Source of the DNA: Odobenus rosmarus divergens
Lineage: Eukaryota; Chordata; Mammalia; Carnivora; Odobenidae
Length of the DNA stretch: 64,000 nucleotides
Assembly: GCF_000321225.1 (NCBI RefSeq)
Contig: NW_004450662.1
Span: 1,348,063-1,412,062, forward strand
Reading direction: 5' to 3'
The position numbers and the translations under genes were made by a program. The notes below the pieces were generated by a model. The model saw only the letters and a list, made by a program, of their open reading frames with translations. It had not been told where the DNA came from and did not search any database. Positions 38,007 to 49,584 of this stretch are shown here, one piece after another; positions within the stretch are counted from its first letter, which is position 1, and every line of letters begins with the position of its first letter.

Positions 38007-38048
38007 CGTGATGTGTTGTGTTGTGTTGTGTCGTGTCCTGTTGTGTTT
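38007..38048. repeat. (TTGTG)n imperfect pentamer repeat
   Basis: A GTGTTGTGTTGTGTTGTGTC run with single-base variants (TCGTG, CCTG). Confidence 0.9.
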
Positions 38049-38049
38049 A

Positions 38050-38320
38050 GAGGGGCAACGCGGCTTCAGGGTAACAGCCCAGACTCTGAAAGCCAGGTGG
38101 CCTACCCTGGAAACCTAGCTGTGTCACTTTACGTGTGCCGTGATCTTGGACGAGTCCCCTACCCGCTGTGCCTCGGTTTCCTCATATGTAAAATGGGGGA
38201 ATAGTCCTCCCTGCGCTCTTAGGGTCATAGAGAGGATTTAATGGGATAATTGATGTAAGACATTTCTCAAAACAGCACCCAGTAAGCAGCAAGGCACAAA
38301 AGCACTGGCGGTTATTATCA
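38050..38320 (+). repeat. MIR (near full length)
   Basis: GGTAACAGCCCAGACTCTGA, TAGCTGTGTCACTTTACGTG, GTGCCTCGGTTTCCTCATAT and TAGAGAGGATTTAATGGGAT. Confidence 0.92.
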
Positions 38321-38890
38321 CCCCCAGGGCGGTTGTCACTACTATTATTTTTGCCATGCTAAGCCACACCAACAAGCAGCTCTTCCTTCCTGGGGAATCA
38401 GGCTCTGTGTCCTAGAGAAGCTTTGCCATCCAGCATGCAAGGCAGAAAGACACGAATCCTGCAGGCCCCTCCCGGGCTCGCACGCCTGGAAAGACAAGCA
38501 GAATTGATTTCCTTATCTCCTTATTAAGCGTGTTTTGCCTGGGCCCCGGCCTGGTCTTAGGTGCTATATCTCATTTGTGCTGTTTGCCTGCTTCCTGCCA
38601 CATTCATTACCCTACAATCACCCCCAAATAGGGGCAGCAAACAAGCCAGAGATGGGAGAGAGGGGAAAAGGCAGCATCCTTATCTCCTGAAGTTCCAGAT
38701 GGGAGCCGGGCGTCTGAACTACTGCGCACCTCAGCCCCACCCCCCAGCGCCCACCCCTGCCCCCAGCTCCTTCCCACCCCCTTCCTGCCCCTCTGCCCTT
38801 CTTGGGCTCCAGGGCCAGAAGCACAGTCCCCTCCTCCGTGTCTCTTGGGCCACTGCATGCCCCTCTCGGCAGCCCTCCTGATTTAACTCC

Positions 38891-38913
38891 CTGCTTACCT
38901 GCTTGGTAAGCAG
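38891..38913. repeat. Small perfect hairpin
   Basis: CTGCTTACC (38891-38899) and GGTAAGCAG (38905-38913) are exact reverse complements around a 5-nt loop. Confidence 0.9.
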
Positions 38914-41900
38914 GTGAGCGTGGCCTGAGGGCATTGAGTTACCTTAAGGTGACTAATAGTCTCTGTCTTCCCAATTACATTATAATATAATTATATTATA
39001 TTGAGGGTAGTTAGCCCTATGCCCCCGCCCCCAGTAGCTGCCCATAGCAGTTGTCGGTGGCAAGTGAAGGCTGGGGGGGTGGGTGCGGGGGGGCAGTGAT
39101 GGAGGGTCTCTTTGGAGGTCCCTGTAGCCACCGGGTCAAGTACATTGACTTCATAGCTGGGCCCTCCCTCCTGCTGCCCCCCAACAGTCTCCCTGAATCT
39201 CTCATCTGCCATGGAAAGGAATGCCACCCCTTGCCCCCCGCCCCGCCACGGCCTGACTCCCATCTCCCTGTTCTTCATTTCAACCTCAGTGTCAAAACAA
39301 CTTGTGAGGCTCCAAAGGGTTTGGGGGTCCATCAGGGATGGAGGCAAACTCAGTGCTTCCCTCTAGGCTTATACATAAGGGGCAGAGGACAGGCAGGCAG
39401 GAAGTGGGGAGACCTGATGTCAGGGACACCCACCCCTGCCTTACCCTACCCAGACCCAGCCAATGAGAAGAAAGCTAACCGGCCTATTTAAGTGGCCTTG
39501 CCGGAGTGGCCCGGAAGCCCAACACTGCCTTGGGCTGGAGGCAGCATCCCCAGTGGCCAACCCAGGGCCAGCCCCTCCTCTCTGCCTTCCAGCGTCTCTT
39601 GCTTTCAACACCAGCACGAGGGAAGGCAGGGAGGTTCTGTAGGAGCCCACTGGGTCTGTTGCGCATGCAAGGTGCTCAGCCTCCTGCTTCCGCACCCCCC
39701 AACTCCTTAGGTAGTTCTGCTGACCCCTCAGGGTCCCCATCACTACATGCCTGAGGCTCCCCAGGCAGCCCCATGCCCCTGAAGGGTGCCACCATCATAC
39801 ACAGAATACTGGCATTCCTCCAGGTCTAAGCAGGACAGGGGCCCTCACCTGGAGGTTGGAAGACACACATCATTGCCCCAGGCCTGCCACTTACATGGCA
39901 GGCCCAGGTCTTTGCCATGAGACCTGGGATAGTGATGTGTAGCCATCTGTGGACTCTCTCTCTCTGATAAAATCATGGTTTGACTGTGATTCGCCTTCCC
40001 TTGATGGTGGTTTGGGGTTGGGCCTGAGGGGCATTGTTCCCATTGTTCCCTGGCTCTGAGGAGCGAGGATAATACGTTCTTCCACCGCTTTAAGCAAGCG
40101 TGACCCTGGGAGACGCCGAGCAGGCTCCATACTCAGCAAAGGGGAGCGGGAGCTCAGACCATGGAGAGCTGCAAAGGTCAGGACCGTGATCCTCTGGCGT
40201 CCACCATTTGCCGTCCGGCATGGACCCAGCAGCTTCGGGGCCACCTGGGAGAGGAGAACCACTTTCCTGTAACCTTCAGGCTGCAGCTGCCCTGAGGGGG
40301 GCCTCACCTACTCGGCCATCACGGGGCTGCTTCCTCTGGCTTGGGCAGGGCCTCCCCACATCCCTGCATGCCGGAAAAAGCACAGGCAAGAGCCCACTTG
40401 TGTCCGGGTGCCTTGCCAGAGTCCTGTCAGGAAACCCAGCTGGTCGTGTGCGAGGCTCCCTGTCCGTGCATCAACCGTGGACACACACAGACATCGCACC
40501 TCCAGGACAAATGCACTGGTGTGCGCGCACACACACACACGCACAATCCTGAGCATGGCTGAATCATGGTGGAAAGACACGGGGACACTCAGTCAAGAGA
40601 ATCCGTCACTGTTGGGCAATGGACAAATCTTAGTAACTCAACGGAAGTATTGACCCTCCCTGTCAGACCCAGAAATGAACGGAGTAGGTGGAGCATGAGA
40701 GCCCCAGCGTGAGGCCCCGCTTCTCTATTGATCCCCCCTAATAAGAAACCAAGTGCAGGGGGGAAGAGAGTCCCACTGACCGAGAGGGAGGGCCAGGGCC
40801 AGCGGGTTCCCACCCGGGAAGGACTCACCTCTCCCCTGACTCCAGCCTCCGGAGCACTGTGGGGTTCCCCCCCTGCCCCAGGACGGTGGCCAAAGCCAGC
40901 CCTGGGAGAGCCCAGACCTGCTGAGCTGCACAGGGAGACCTCCAGGGGTAAAAATAGCTCATCACTTCTTTGCTCCAACCTCAGCCCGGGCCTGAGCCGA
41001 GGGTTTCATGGCAGATTATGGATTTAAAACAAGCAATGAATCTCCATTACAGCATGAAATGAGAAAGGAAAGCACCACTAAATGAAAGCCTTCCCCCGGC
41101 AGCCAAAGGGGCCGGGGAGGGGTGGAGTTTTAGGAGGGAGTCTCGAGATGAAGTCACATGCCCAAAACACACTCACAGGAGCGGTCCCAGAAAGAGGGCT
41201 CCGGGACAGGGGGCAGAGGCTGGAGCCCCTGGGGAGATCCCCGCCATCCCTGGTCAGAGGAGGACACTGAGGTGGCAGGGGCTACCACTGCTCTGCAGAG
41301 CAAAGATGCACAGCTGTCTCAGCAGAAGGAACAGCCAGGACTTCATTAGTCTGATGCTGTGTTGGGAGGAGACCTATCTGGTAGGTCCCGGTAGGCGGGG
41401 AACCCTGACCCACTGCCTGGTAGTCCTCCCCCTTAAGATCATGGACCACATAAATACAGGTCTCCTTCCAGCCCCAGGGAACTCCAGGAGCCCCATCTGA
41501 GCCATCACACTGTCCCAGGGCCCCCAGCGTCACGGAGGGGCCTGAACAAGGAACTGAAGGCTTCCTGACAGCAGCCCCCACCCCATTCCCCAGATGCGCC
41601 TGGGGAGCCAGGGCCCCTGGACCCACAACATCCATTTTCCATCCTAGTAATTCTCGTTATCAGAGGACTGCCCACTGCTTCTTTCCCCATCGCTCGGGGC
41701 CGCGACATGATTCTGTCCGTGTGGAGGAGGTTTTCCTAAGTGGGAGCGTCCTAAGCGCCCAGAAGCCACGCAGGTGCTTCCATCTTACAAAAGTAGCTGA
41801 GCCGCACAGCCCAAGAAGGCTTGCTTCCAAAAGAGTGTCACATTTTCACAAGTCGATCCAGGTGTTTGTAAATGTTTCTAGAAAGAGGAACTTTCCATAT

Positions 41901-42175
41901 GTAAATGTGTCAGGAACCGTGTTAGAAGCTGAAAAATCACCCAGTGCCTGCCGGGAACACCACTGTAGCCTCAGTGGTTGGAAGGCAAGAAACAGAGGAG
42001 CAAGCCGATGGCTGGCCCCACGGTCATCCCGCTGGAGGAGTTGGGCCTCCCAGACACACCGCTTCCTCCCCACTCTGCTCGCTTCCCCTCTCTCTACACA
42101 CACAGATAGACACATACGTGTTCCCTAGGATGATGGAAAGAACTCATTTTGCTGATGGCTCAACCGAGGTCAAAA

Positions 42176-42255
42176 AGGAAAGGAAAGGGAAAGAAAGGGA
42201 AGGGAAGGGAAGGGAGGGGAAAGGAAGGGAAAGGAAGGGAAGGGAAGGGAAGGAA
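42176..42255. repeat. (AAGGG/AAAGG)n purine-rich simple repeat
   Basis: About 80 bp of G and A only, in AAGGGA-type units; no CAN-SINE is attached. Confidence 0.93.
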
Positions 42256-42479
42256 ATATGCTAGAGGCTGCATAATGCATGGAAGGGAAGATGAGTCTTC
42301 TCTGACTCTGTAAGATAGAGAAAGTTGGGCTCTAACGAAGGGTCACCTGGGATGACCCCGGCCCTCCTCCAGCCCTGGCCCCAAATACCAAGTTGTCCTG
42401 GGCAGTGGTTCTCCTGAAGACCAAAACCTAACCTTGATTTAGAGAATCAGAGCTGGAGGGAATCCACCAAGCAAGGGTT

Positions 42480-42751
42480 CTTCATTCATTCCATTTTTCA
42501 GCATGGGTCTGTGCACCTTCCATGTGTCAGGTGCTGTTCTAGGCACTGGGAATATACATCAGTGTGTGGCCTGATAGACTATAAACAGAGTAAAATCTCT
42601 CACAGAGGGAATTAGACAATAAACAATAAACATTTCAAAAATGTTACAATCTCTTAGAAGGCGGTAAGTGCTATCAAAGTAGAGCAGAGTTGAGTTTCTT
42701 AAGGAGAGGACAAGCTGAGCAGTCAGGGTGGACTGCCCAGAGGAGGTGAAC
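42480..42751 (-). repeat. L2, left part (split by an L1)
   Basis: Antisense L2: TTCATTCATTCCATTTTTCA, TCAGGTGCTGTTCTAGGCAC, AATAAACAATAAACATTTC, GGCGGTAAGTGCTATCAAAG and GCCCAGAGGAGGTGAAC. The sequence stops at the poly-T end of the L1 and resumes at about 46346. Confidence 0.9.
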
Positions 42752-43111
42752 TTTTTTTCATCTTTCCATTTATTTTTTTAACAGCTTTCCTGAGGTATAA
42801 TTTACATACCATTAAGTTCAACCATTTTAAGTGTACAGCTCAATGATTTTTAGTAAATTTATGGGGTTGTGCGACCATCAACACAATTTTATACTAGGCC
42901 ATTTCCATCACCCTTAAAAGATCCCTTGTTGATCTCTATTCGACCCTCAGAACTAAGAGCCACTGATCCTCCCTCTGTTTCTATGGACTTGCCTTTTCTG
43001 GACATTTCATATAAATAGAATCATACACTATGTGGTCTTCCCGTCTGACTCCTTTCTCTCAGCATAGTACTTTTGAGATTTGCCTATGTGGTAGCATGTA
43101 TCAATAGTTCG

Positions 43112-43315
43112 CTTTTTTTTTTTAAGATTTTATTTATTTATTTGACAGAGAGATAGAGAGAGAGCACAAGTAGGCAGAGCGGCACGCAGAGGGTGAGGGA
43201 GAAGCAGGCTCTCTACCAAGCAGGGAGCCCAACGTGGGGCTCGATCCCAGGACCCTGGGATCATGACCTGAGCTGAAGGCAGCCGCTTAACTGACTGAGC
43301 CACCCAGACACCCCC
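43112..43315 (-). mobile_element. CAN-SINE nested in the L1
   Basis: T13 run, AAGATTTTATTTATTTATTT, CATGACCTGAGCTGAAGGCA and GAGCCACCCAGACACCCC. The flanks share ATAGTTC / GTAGTTC, an eroded target-site duplication. Confidence 0.95.
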
Positions 43316-43478
43316 TAGTAGTTCATTTCTTTTTATTGCTTTTTATTGGTAGACATTTTGTTTATCCATTCATCACCTGATGGACATTTAGATTGTTCCA
43401 GTTTTCAGGCTGTCGTGAATAATGCTGCTATGAACATTCATATACAAGTCTATGTGTGGGTATATGTTTTCATTTTTC

Positions 43479-43646
43479 TGGGAGGGAGAGAGAGAGCAGG
43501 GGAAGGGACAGAGGGAGAGAATCTTCAAGTCTACTCCCCGCTGAGTGTGGAGCCCGATGGGGGGCTCGATCTCACGACCCTGAGATCATAACCTGAGCTG
43601 AAATCAAGAGTCGGCCATGTAACTGACAGAGCCACCCAGGTGCCCC
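43479..43646 (-). mobile_element. CAN-SINE without an A tail, nested in the L1
   Basis: It starts directly in the GA-rich segment (TGGGAGGGAGAGAGAGAGCA), with no T run or AATAAA block, and ends at GCCACCCAGGTGCCCC. Yet the 13-bp target-site duplication GTTTTCATTTTTC (43466-43478 and 43647-43659) is perfect. Confidence 0.95.
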
Positions 43647-43948
43647 GTTTTCATTTTTCATGGGTAGATTCCTAGGAGTGGAACAACTAGCTCATGTGGA
43701 AAGGTTATGCTTAACTTTTTAAGAAGGTGCCAAACTCTTTTCCAAAGTGGCTGCGTCATCTTATTCCATTCTCACCAACAATTTATGAGAGTTCCAGTTT
43801 CTCTATATCGTCACCAACACCCGTTACTGTTTGGCTTTTCTATTATGGTAATTCTAGCAAGTTTCAAGCGGTAGCCCATTGTAGTTTTGACTGCCTTCTC
43901 CTAATGACTCATGATGTTGAGCATCATTTGATATGATAACTGTCAATT

Positions 43949-44148
43949 TCTTTAAGATTTATTTATTTATTCTAGAAAGGGAGAGAGAGCACATGCATGA
44001 ACGGGGGAGGGGCAGAGGGAGAGGGAGAGAGAGAATTTTAAGCAGGCTCCATGCTGGGCTATATGGAGCTCAATCCCACAACCCCGAGATCATGACCTGA
44101 GTCAAAACCAAGAGTCGGACCCTCAACCAACTGAACCACCCAGGCGCC
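43949..44148 (-). mobile_element. CAN-SINE nested in the L1
   Basis: TTTAAGATTTATTTATTTAT, GA-rich middle, GAGATCATGACCTGAGTCAA and CCACCCAGGCGCC. Confidence 0.94.
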
Positions 44149-44422
44149 TAATAATTATTGATTTTTATGTTGTTCAGTGAAATGTCTATTCAGACCTTTT
44201 GCCCATTTTTACATTGGATCATTTCTCTTATTATTATTGTGTTAGAAGTGTTCTTTATATATTCTGGGTACAAGTCTTTAATCAGATATGTAATTTGCAC
44301 ATATTTTCTTCCAGTTTGTGGCTTCTCTCTTCATTTTCTTAAAGGTACCCTTTTGAAGCACAAAAGCTTTTAATTTTAATCGAGTATAATTTCATAGTTT
44401 TTTTTTTTTTCTGTTTGAATTG

Positions 44423-44611
44423 TGCCTGGGTGGTGTAGTCAGTTAATTGACCAACTCTTGGTTTTGGCTCAGTTCACGATCTTGGGGTCGTGACATTGAG
44501 CCCCAAATCCAAGCTCCATGCTCAGCAGGGAGTCTGCTTAAGACTCCTTCTCCCTCTGCCTCTCCCCCTGTACTCACTCACTCTTTCTCTCCCTCAAATA
44601 AATACATCTTT
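44423..44611 (+). mobile_element. CAN-SINE nested in the L1, opposite orientation
   Basis: Head TGCCTGGGTGGTGTAGTCAG, GGTTTTGGCTCAGTTCACGA, CT-rich middle and CTCAAATAAATACATCTTT. This copy is sense on the + strand, unlike its three neighbours. Confidence 0.92.
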
Positions 44612-46145
44612 GATATTATATCTAAGAACTTTGTCTAACCCAAGGGCACAAAGATTTACTCCTATATTTTCTTCTATGAGTTCTAGAGTTTTAGATCTTA
44701 GATTTAGTCTGTGATTCATTTTGTTAATTTCTCTGCAATTTGTGAAGGACCTAAATTCATCATTTTTGCATTCAGCTATCTAGTTGTCCCAGCATCATTT
44801 GATGAAAAAGCCTCTTCTTTCCTCCACTGAATTGCCTTAACGTCTTCATCAAACATCAACTGACCAAAACTGTAAGGGTTTATTTCCGGGCTCTCAATTC
44901 TAATACATTGGCCTATCAGTTTCTTCTTTATGCCAGTACTACACTAGCTTAATTACTATAGTTTTATAGCAAGTTTTGAAATCAGGAAAAGTAACTCCTC
45001 CAACGACATTCTTTTTCAAAATGATTTTAGCTAATTTGACTCCCTTGCATTTCCATATAAATCCTAGGATCAACTTATCAAAATGGTTGCTGAAATTTTG
45101 ATAGGAATGGTGTTAAAGCTGTAGACCAGTTTGAGGATATCTTAACAATATTGTGTCCTCTAATCCATGAACATGTGATGTCTCTCCATTTATTTAGATC
45201 ATTAATTTTTCCCAGCAATTTGTGTAGTTTTTAGTGCATGCCTTGTACTTTTGCTAAGTTTATTCCCTAGTATTTTATTCTTTGTGATGCTACTATAAAT
45301 GAAATGGTTTTCTTAATTTCTTTTTCAGATAATCCGTTGCTAATATATAGAAACATAATTGATATTTGTATATGGATCTTGGACCCTGTAACCTTGCTGT
45401 AACCACATTTTTAGATTTTAATAGTTTTTTTGTGAATTCCTTAAGATTTTCTGCATATAGAATTATCTTGTCTGAGAGTAAAGATAGTTTTACTTCTTTT
45501 CCAATCTAATGCCTTTTTTCCCTTGTTGAACTGAACTGTACAAAGTTGAATAGAAGTGGTGAGAGCAGACATCCTGGCTTTACTTCCAGTCCATTTCACC
45601 ATAAAGTGTGCTATCTGTAAATTTTACATAGATGCCCTATATCAAATTGAGGAAGTTTCTATCTGTTCCTACTTTGTTGAGAGCTTTTACCATGAATGAT
45701 ATTGGGTTTTATGAAATGCTCTTACTGCATCTATTGTGATGATCGTGTGGTTTTTGCTCTTTATTCTATTAATGTGGTATATTACATTAATTGATTTTCA
45801 GATATCAAACCAACCTTGCATTCCCAACATAAATTTCAGTCATGGTGTATAATCTTTTTCATATGTTGCTGGCTTGAGTTTGCTAATTTTTGGTTGAGGG
45901 CTTTTCATCTATATTCATGATGGACAGTGGTCTGTGGTTCTCTTTTCTTGTGATGTCTTTTCTGGCTTTAGTAACAGGGCAATGCTGGTTTTGTAGAATG
46001 AGTTGGGAAGTGTTCCTTCCTCCTCAATATTCTAGAATGTTTTGTGAAGGATTGATACTATATCATCTTTAAACATTGGATAGGATTTATCATTTCTTTA
46101 CTTGATATAGCTCTACTCAGGTTTTCCATGTAGAAGATGGCTTTT

Positions 46146-46345
46146 TTTTTTAAGATTTTATTTATTCATATGAGAGAGAGAGAGAGAGAGAGAACACATG
46201 AGCAGGGTGGGGTGATGCAGAGGGAGAGGGAGAAACAGACTCCCCGCGGAGCAGGGAACCCAATGCAGTACTTGATCCCAGGACCCTGAGATCATGACCT
46301 GAACCAAAGGCAGCTGCTTAACCGCCTGAGCCACCCAGGTGCACC
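46146..46345 (-). mobile_element. CAN-SINE at the L1/L2 junction
   Basis: T run, AAGATTTTATTTATTCATAT, (GA)n and CCACCCAGGTGCACC. The target-site duplication TAGAAGATGGCTTTT (46131-46145) / TAGAAGGTGGCTTTT (46346-46360) has one mismatch. The site belongs to the interrupted L2, so this SINE landed just beyond the 5' end of the L1. Confidence 0.95.
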
Positions 46346-46690
46346 TAGAAGGTGGCTTTTCTAAACAAAGACTCGAAGAGACGAAGGAGTTGGCTGTGAA
46401 TCCTGAAACAAAATCCTTATGTTACATGAAAAAGCAATCATTGCGGGGTTCTAAATAGAGGAGTGGTTGATTCAGGTTCCATTTTTAAAAGGATCACCGT
46501 GGCTGCTGGATTGAGTACAAACTACAAGAGGATGGGGGAAGGAGACATGCTAAGAGGGTTTTGCAGTAAAACAGGTGAAAGGTGAGGGGACTCTGACCAG
46601 GATGGTGGCAGTGGAGGCGGTGGACGGCAGGTGGGAGAAAAAGAGAGAGGAGTCCAGCACTGTGCCAGGGTTTCTGGGGTGGTGCCTTTC
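46346..46690 (-). repeat. L2, right part (continues across the L1)
   Basis: GGTGGCTTTTCTAAACAAAG continues the left part's GAGGAGGTGAAC in antisense L2 order. It is followed by ACTCGAAGAGACGAAGGAGT, TTTTAAAAGGATCACCGTGG, CTGCTGGATTGAGTACAAAC, GATGGTGGCAGTGGAGG and AGGAGTCCAGCACTGTGCCA. Confidence 0.9.
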
Positions 46691-46784
46691 ACCCCTGCAA
46701 ACTAGGATGCAAAGTTCTAAGCGTAGATATGTGTTTCTGGGGTGATGTTTTACATTCTCATAGGAGTCAGTCAGTAAGCTCCCC

Positions 46785-46920
46785 GAAGCTTAATAACTAA
46801 TATAGACCAACTTATTTATTTTTAGGAAACTATGGCCCAGAAGGGTTGAGTTACTCCCCCAAGGCCACTCAGCTAGGTAGCAGTGAAGCTTAGATTATCC
46901 CAGGTGCTTTTTCCACTGCC
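46785..46920 (-). repeat. MIR
   Basis: GGAAACTATGGCCCAGAAGG, CCAAGGCCACTCAGCTAGGT, CAGTGAAGCTTAGATT: antisense MIR. Confidence 0.85.
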
Positions 46921-47280
46921 TTGGGGGCTTGCGTTGGAGCATGTGTGAGCAGACCCCTGCCCCCAAGTCTAATGGGACCCACTCTCCCCTGCCTAGGAGC
47001 ACCTAGGGGAGAGGGCCCCTCCTCTATTTCCAGCTTCTAGCACCCACCTGCCTCCCAGACCAGGGTGGCCCTCCCTTGCCCACGTCTGCCTTCACACCCA
47101 CCTGCCCCCCTTTCCCATTGCCCTTGGTCCATCTGGGATCCACAGGCTCTGAAACCTCCCCAGGCAGACCTGGGAGAGAGAGGGTGTCTGCCATCCACAG
47201 CTCCCTTTTCACACAGAATGGCGGAAGACCAGCCACTTCTCTGCGGAAGAGAATGAGAGCCCTTGGCTTTTATCTGTGCT

Positions 47281-47621
47281 GAATCTTATCCAAACAGGTT
47301 CAGGTAGCAAGAATGAGAGAGAAAAATAATTAAGGGAAAGGCAGGTGAAACATTGACATTATTATTACTTGATTGTTGCAAAGCTTTTAGTTCTTGTTTT
47401 TATACCAGTGACACCCAGTGAGGGGAAATCAGCTTGGCCCATTATCTGAGCCACACACCCGCTCACCCCACCTCCCTGCCACCTATAAATCTTATTCAAC
47501 GGCTTCCATTGGCAAGACAGAAAAATAATTAAGGAGAAGGTGGGTGAAATGTTGATGTTATTACTGTAAAGCAACAGCCTGTTTAGTTTCTACACCAATG
47601 AAATGCAACCGAGGGAAATCA
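47281..47621. promoter_or_regulatory. Diverged tandem duplication of an AT-rich element
   Basis: Copy 1 (47281-47430) and copy 2 (47487-47621) share, in order: AATCTTATYCAA, the block AGAAAAATAATTAAGG (47320 and 47519), an AGGTGAAAC/GGGTGAAAT segment, a GACATTATTATTACT/GATGTTATTACT segment, and GGGAAATCAG near the end. The offset falls from 206 to 199 to 190 bp through small indels. The pair matches no repeat family I know. Each copy carries a TAATTA homeodomain core. Regulatory function is inference. Confidence 0.5.
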
Positions 47622-48419
47622 GTTTTCAAGATTACCTTTTGGAGATGCAAATCCGAGAACCTGAACCCCGGGCTCGGAGGAGGTGGGCGCCAAACCAGGA
47701 AACATTTCCAAGTCTGTGGCAGTCTCTCCGGGGCTTTTAAGCCTACAATTTACCTTTTGACTGCATCCTATTTTCTCTCGAATCCTTTATTTCCCACTTA
47801 TTTATTGACTAGAGACACAGTAGCAAAAGGAAGAAGACAGAGAGAGAGAATGATTCTCCAGCTGCTGGTCTTAAAAATCCATCACAGGAAATGGTTCTCC
47901 GGAGGGAGGATTTCAGCACTGGCTGTGAACTGGTGCTTAATTGAATCTCTTTACTCCAAGGTGTGTCCACCTGGAGGGATGGCTTCTTCTGAATGCCACT
48001 GGACAGAGGAGCTGCCCCAGATAGGGGAGGGGGGGTGCAGGTGTGGGCAGCACTCCCAGGACAGGTCCCCGGGCCTCGAACACGCGCCCAGTCTGGGACT
48101 CTGCCTTCCCTGTAGACGCGTTGCTCCAACAAGGTGTGTCAAGTGCATACCCTGTTCTCTGGGGTAGCATGGGCTCTGCCAAAGGATGAGGGACTGGGAG
48201 AGTGGACAGAGGCTGCAGGAATCCCTGAACCCGGGTTCATGAGAGGCAGCGGACAACGGGCAGGCCAGATCGGACACACAGGCATGTCTGCTTAGCTCCC
48301 AGCGTATCTTTAGTTTTCTAAATTCGCTGCCAACATGTAAGATCCTGAAGGGTTTTGTATTAAAAATTCCGGTTTCTGGCCTCTATTGCCAAGATCTGGC
48401 ACTATCAAGCCCATTCACC

Positions 48420-48579
48420 CGCCGGGCAACGGTGGTGGAGTGGCGGCTCGCTTGAGCGCGACACGGCTCCCGGGGGCCCCCCTCGCTGCCGTTCCCGCCG
48501 CTCGCTGCATTCACCTTACACTGAAATCTGCTGTCCCCGCCCTCACCGAGCCACGGTGTGGACTCCCAGCGTGCACCGG
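48420..48579. promoter_or_regulatory. Isolated CpG-dense block
   Basis: I count 14 CpGs in 48420-48508 and 5 more up to 48579, while flanking intron is CpG-poor. It is not within a recognisable SINE or MIR. It may be an orphan CpG island, alternative promoter or enhancer. No exon, TATA box or splice donor that would prove transcription was identified. Confidence 0.4.
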
Positions 48580-49199
48580 GCCTGAAAGTAGAACTGGAAG
48601 CAGGACAAGGAGGAGAGGGGCAGAAGGCCAGCAGCACCCAATTGTGCCAGCCAAGTCACCGAAGGCAGGCTTGCAGGAGGGTTTTAGGTGGGGTTTGAAG
48701 CATGAGTGGAATTTGGACAAATTAATCAATTTGTCGTAGATGAGTGGACAGCATGTTCCTTCCCGGCTAACAGCTGCTCTATGGTAAGGAGCCCAGAACT
48801 GGTGACTGAGCTCTCTCCTGCCACTCACCGCCTGGCATGAAAATGCTCCGTACACAGCGTGGCACTTAAACGGGACCCATGACAGGCTGGAGCAGGAGGA
48901 TCTGCTCAGCAGGCAGTGAATTAAGTAAAATTACGCTCACATTTCCCAACATGGTTGGGGAGTGGCGTTTTCCCTTATTCATCTTGTGTTTTGGTTAATA
49001 GAGAGTTATCAGATCAACATCCTACCCACATCAGCACTGAAATAATACAAGAATGCATTAAAAAATATACCCCATTTTCCAACTGAAACCAGTGTGAGTC
49101 TCTGGAATAACTTGTGGCCAGCCTCATTTGACACAAAATAGCCTTTGGTTCTAGGCTCTTCGTGTTGCCCTGCGTAATAGGGTCTCTGAGGACCCCCAG

Positions 49200-49362
49200 T
49201 GGGGCCTCTGGAGCTGCCCTGTCTGATACGGCAGGTGCTAGCCACAGGTGGCTATTGGATTTTAATTTCAAGTTAGTTAGGATCAACTAAAACTAAAAAT
49301 ATAGCTCCTCAGTCACATTAGCCTCACTTCGAGCTCAATAGCCAATAGCCACATGTGGCTTC
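49200..49362 (-). mobile_element. MER5A-like hAT-Charlie DNA transposon fragment
   Basis: GGTGCTAGCCACAGGTGGCT, AGCTCCTCAGTCACATTAGC and GCTCAATAGCCAATAGCCAC then ATGTGGCT: the antisense order of the non-autonomous MER5A element. A CAN-SINE truncates its right side. Confidence 0.85.
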
Positions 49363-49372
49363 GGGAAAGCTG

Positions 49373-49584
49373 TTTTTTTCTTTTTTTTTTTAAAGATTTT
49401 TTTATTTATTTTGACAGAGAGAGAGAGAGACAGCGAGAGAGGGAGCACAAGCAGGGGGAGTGGGAGAGGGAGGAGCAGGTTTCCCGCTGAGCAGGGAGCC
49501 CGATGCGGGGCTCGATCCCAGGACCCTGGGATCATGACCTGAGCCGAAGGCAGACGCTTAATGACTGAGCCACCCGTGCGCCCT
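49373..49584 (-). mobile_element. CAN-SINE inserted in or beside MER5A
   Basis: T-rich start, AAAGATTTTTTTATTTATTT, CGCTGAGCAGGGAGCCCGAT and GAGCCACCCGTGCGCCC. Perfect target-site duplication GGGAAAGCTG at 49363-49372 and 49585-49594. Confidence 0.97.

Larger units (their letters stand above)
42752..46130 (-). mobile_element. L1 LINE, 5'-truncated, reverse, with nested SINEs
   Basis: The element runs from a poly-T (reverse-complement poly-A tail) through an old L1 3' UTR (TGAGGTATAATTTACATACC) into antisense ORF2 sequence, such as CCTTGCATTTCCATATAAAT and AATGCTGGTTTTGTAGAATG, up to about 46130. ORF2 (endonuclease/reverse transcriptase) is broken by many stops and by four CAN-SINEs, so the element is dead. 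It resembles the L1M group rather than the youngest carnivore L1s, which is a subfamily guess. The gene symbol is left empty because no intact frame remains. Confidence 0.93.

Noticed and set aside
47598..48167. 189-residue open frame (+)
   Set aside because: No recognisable domain. It starts inside the duplicated non-coding element.
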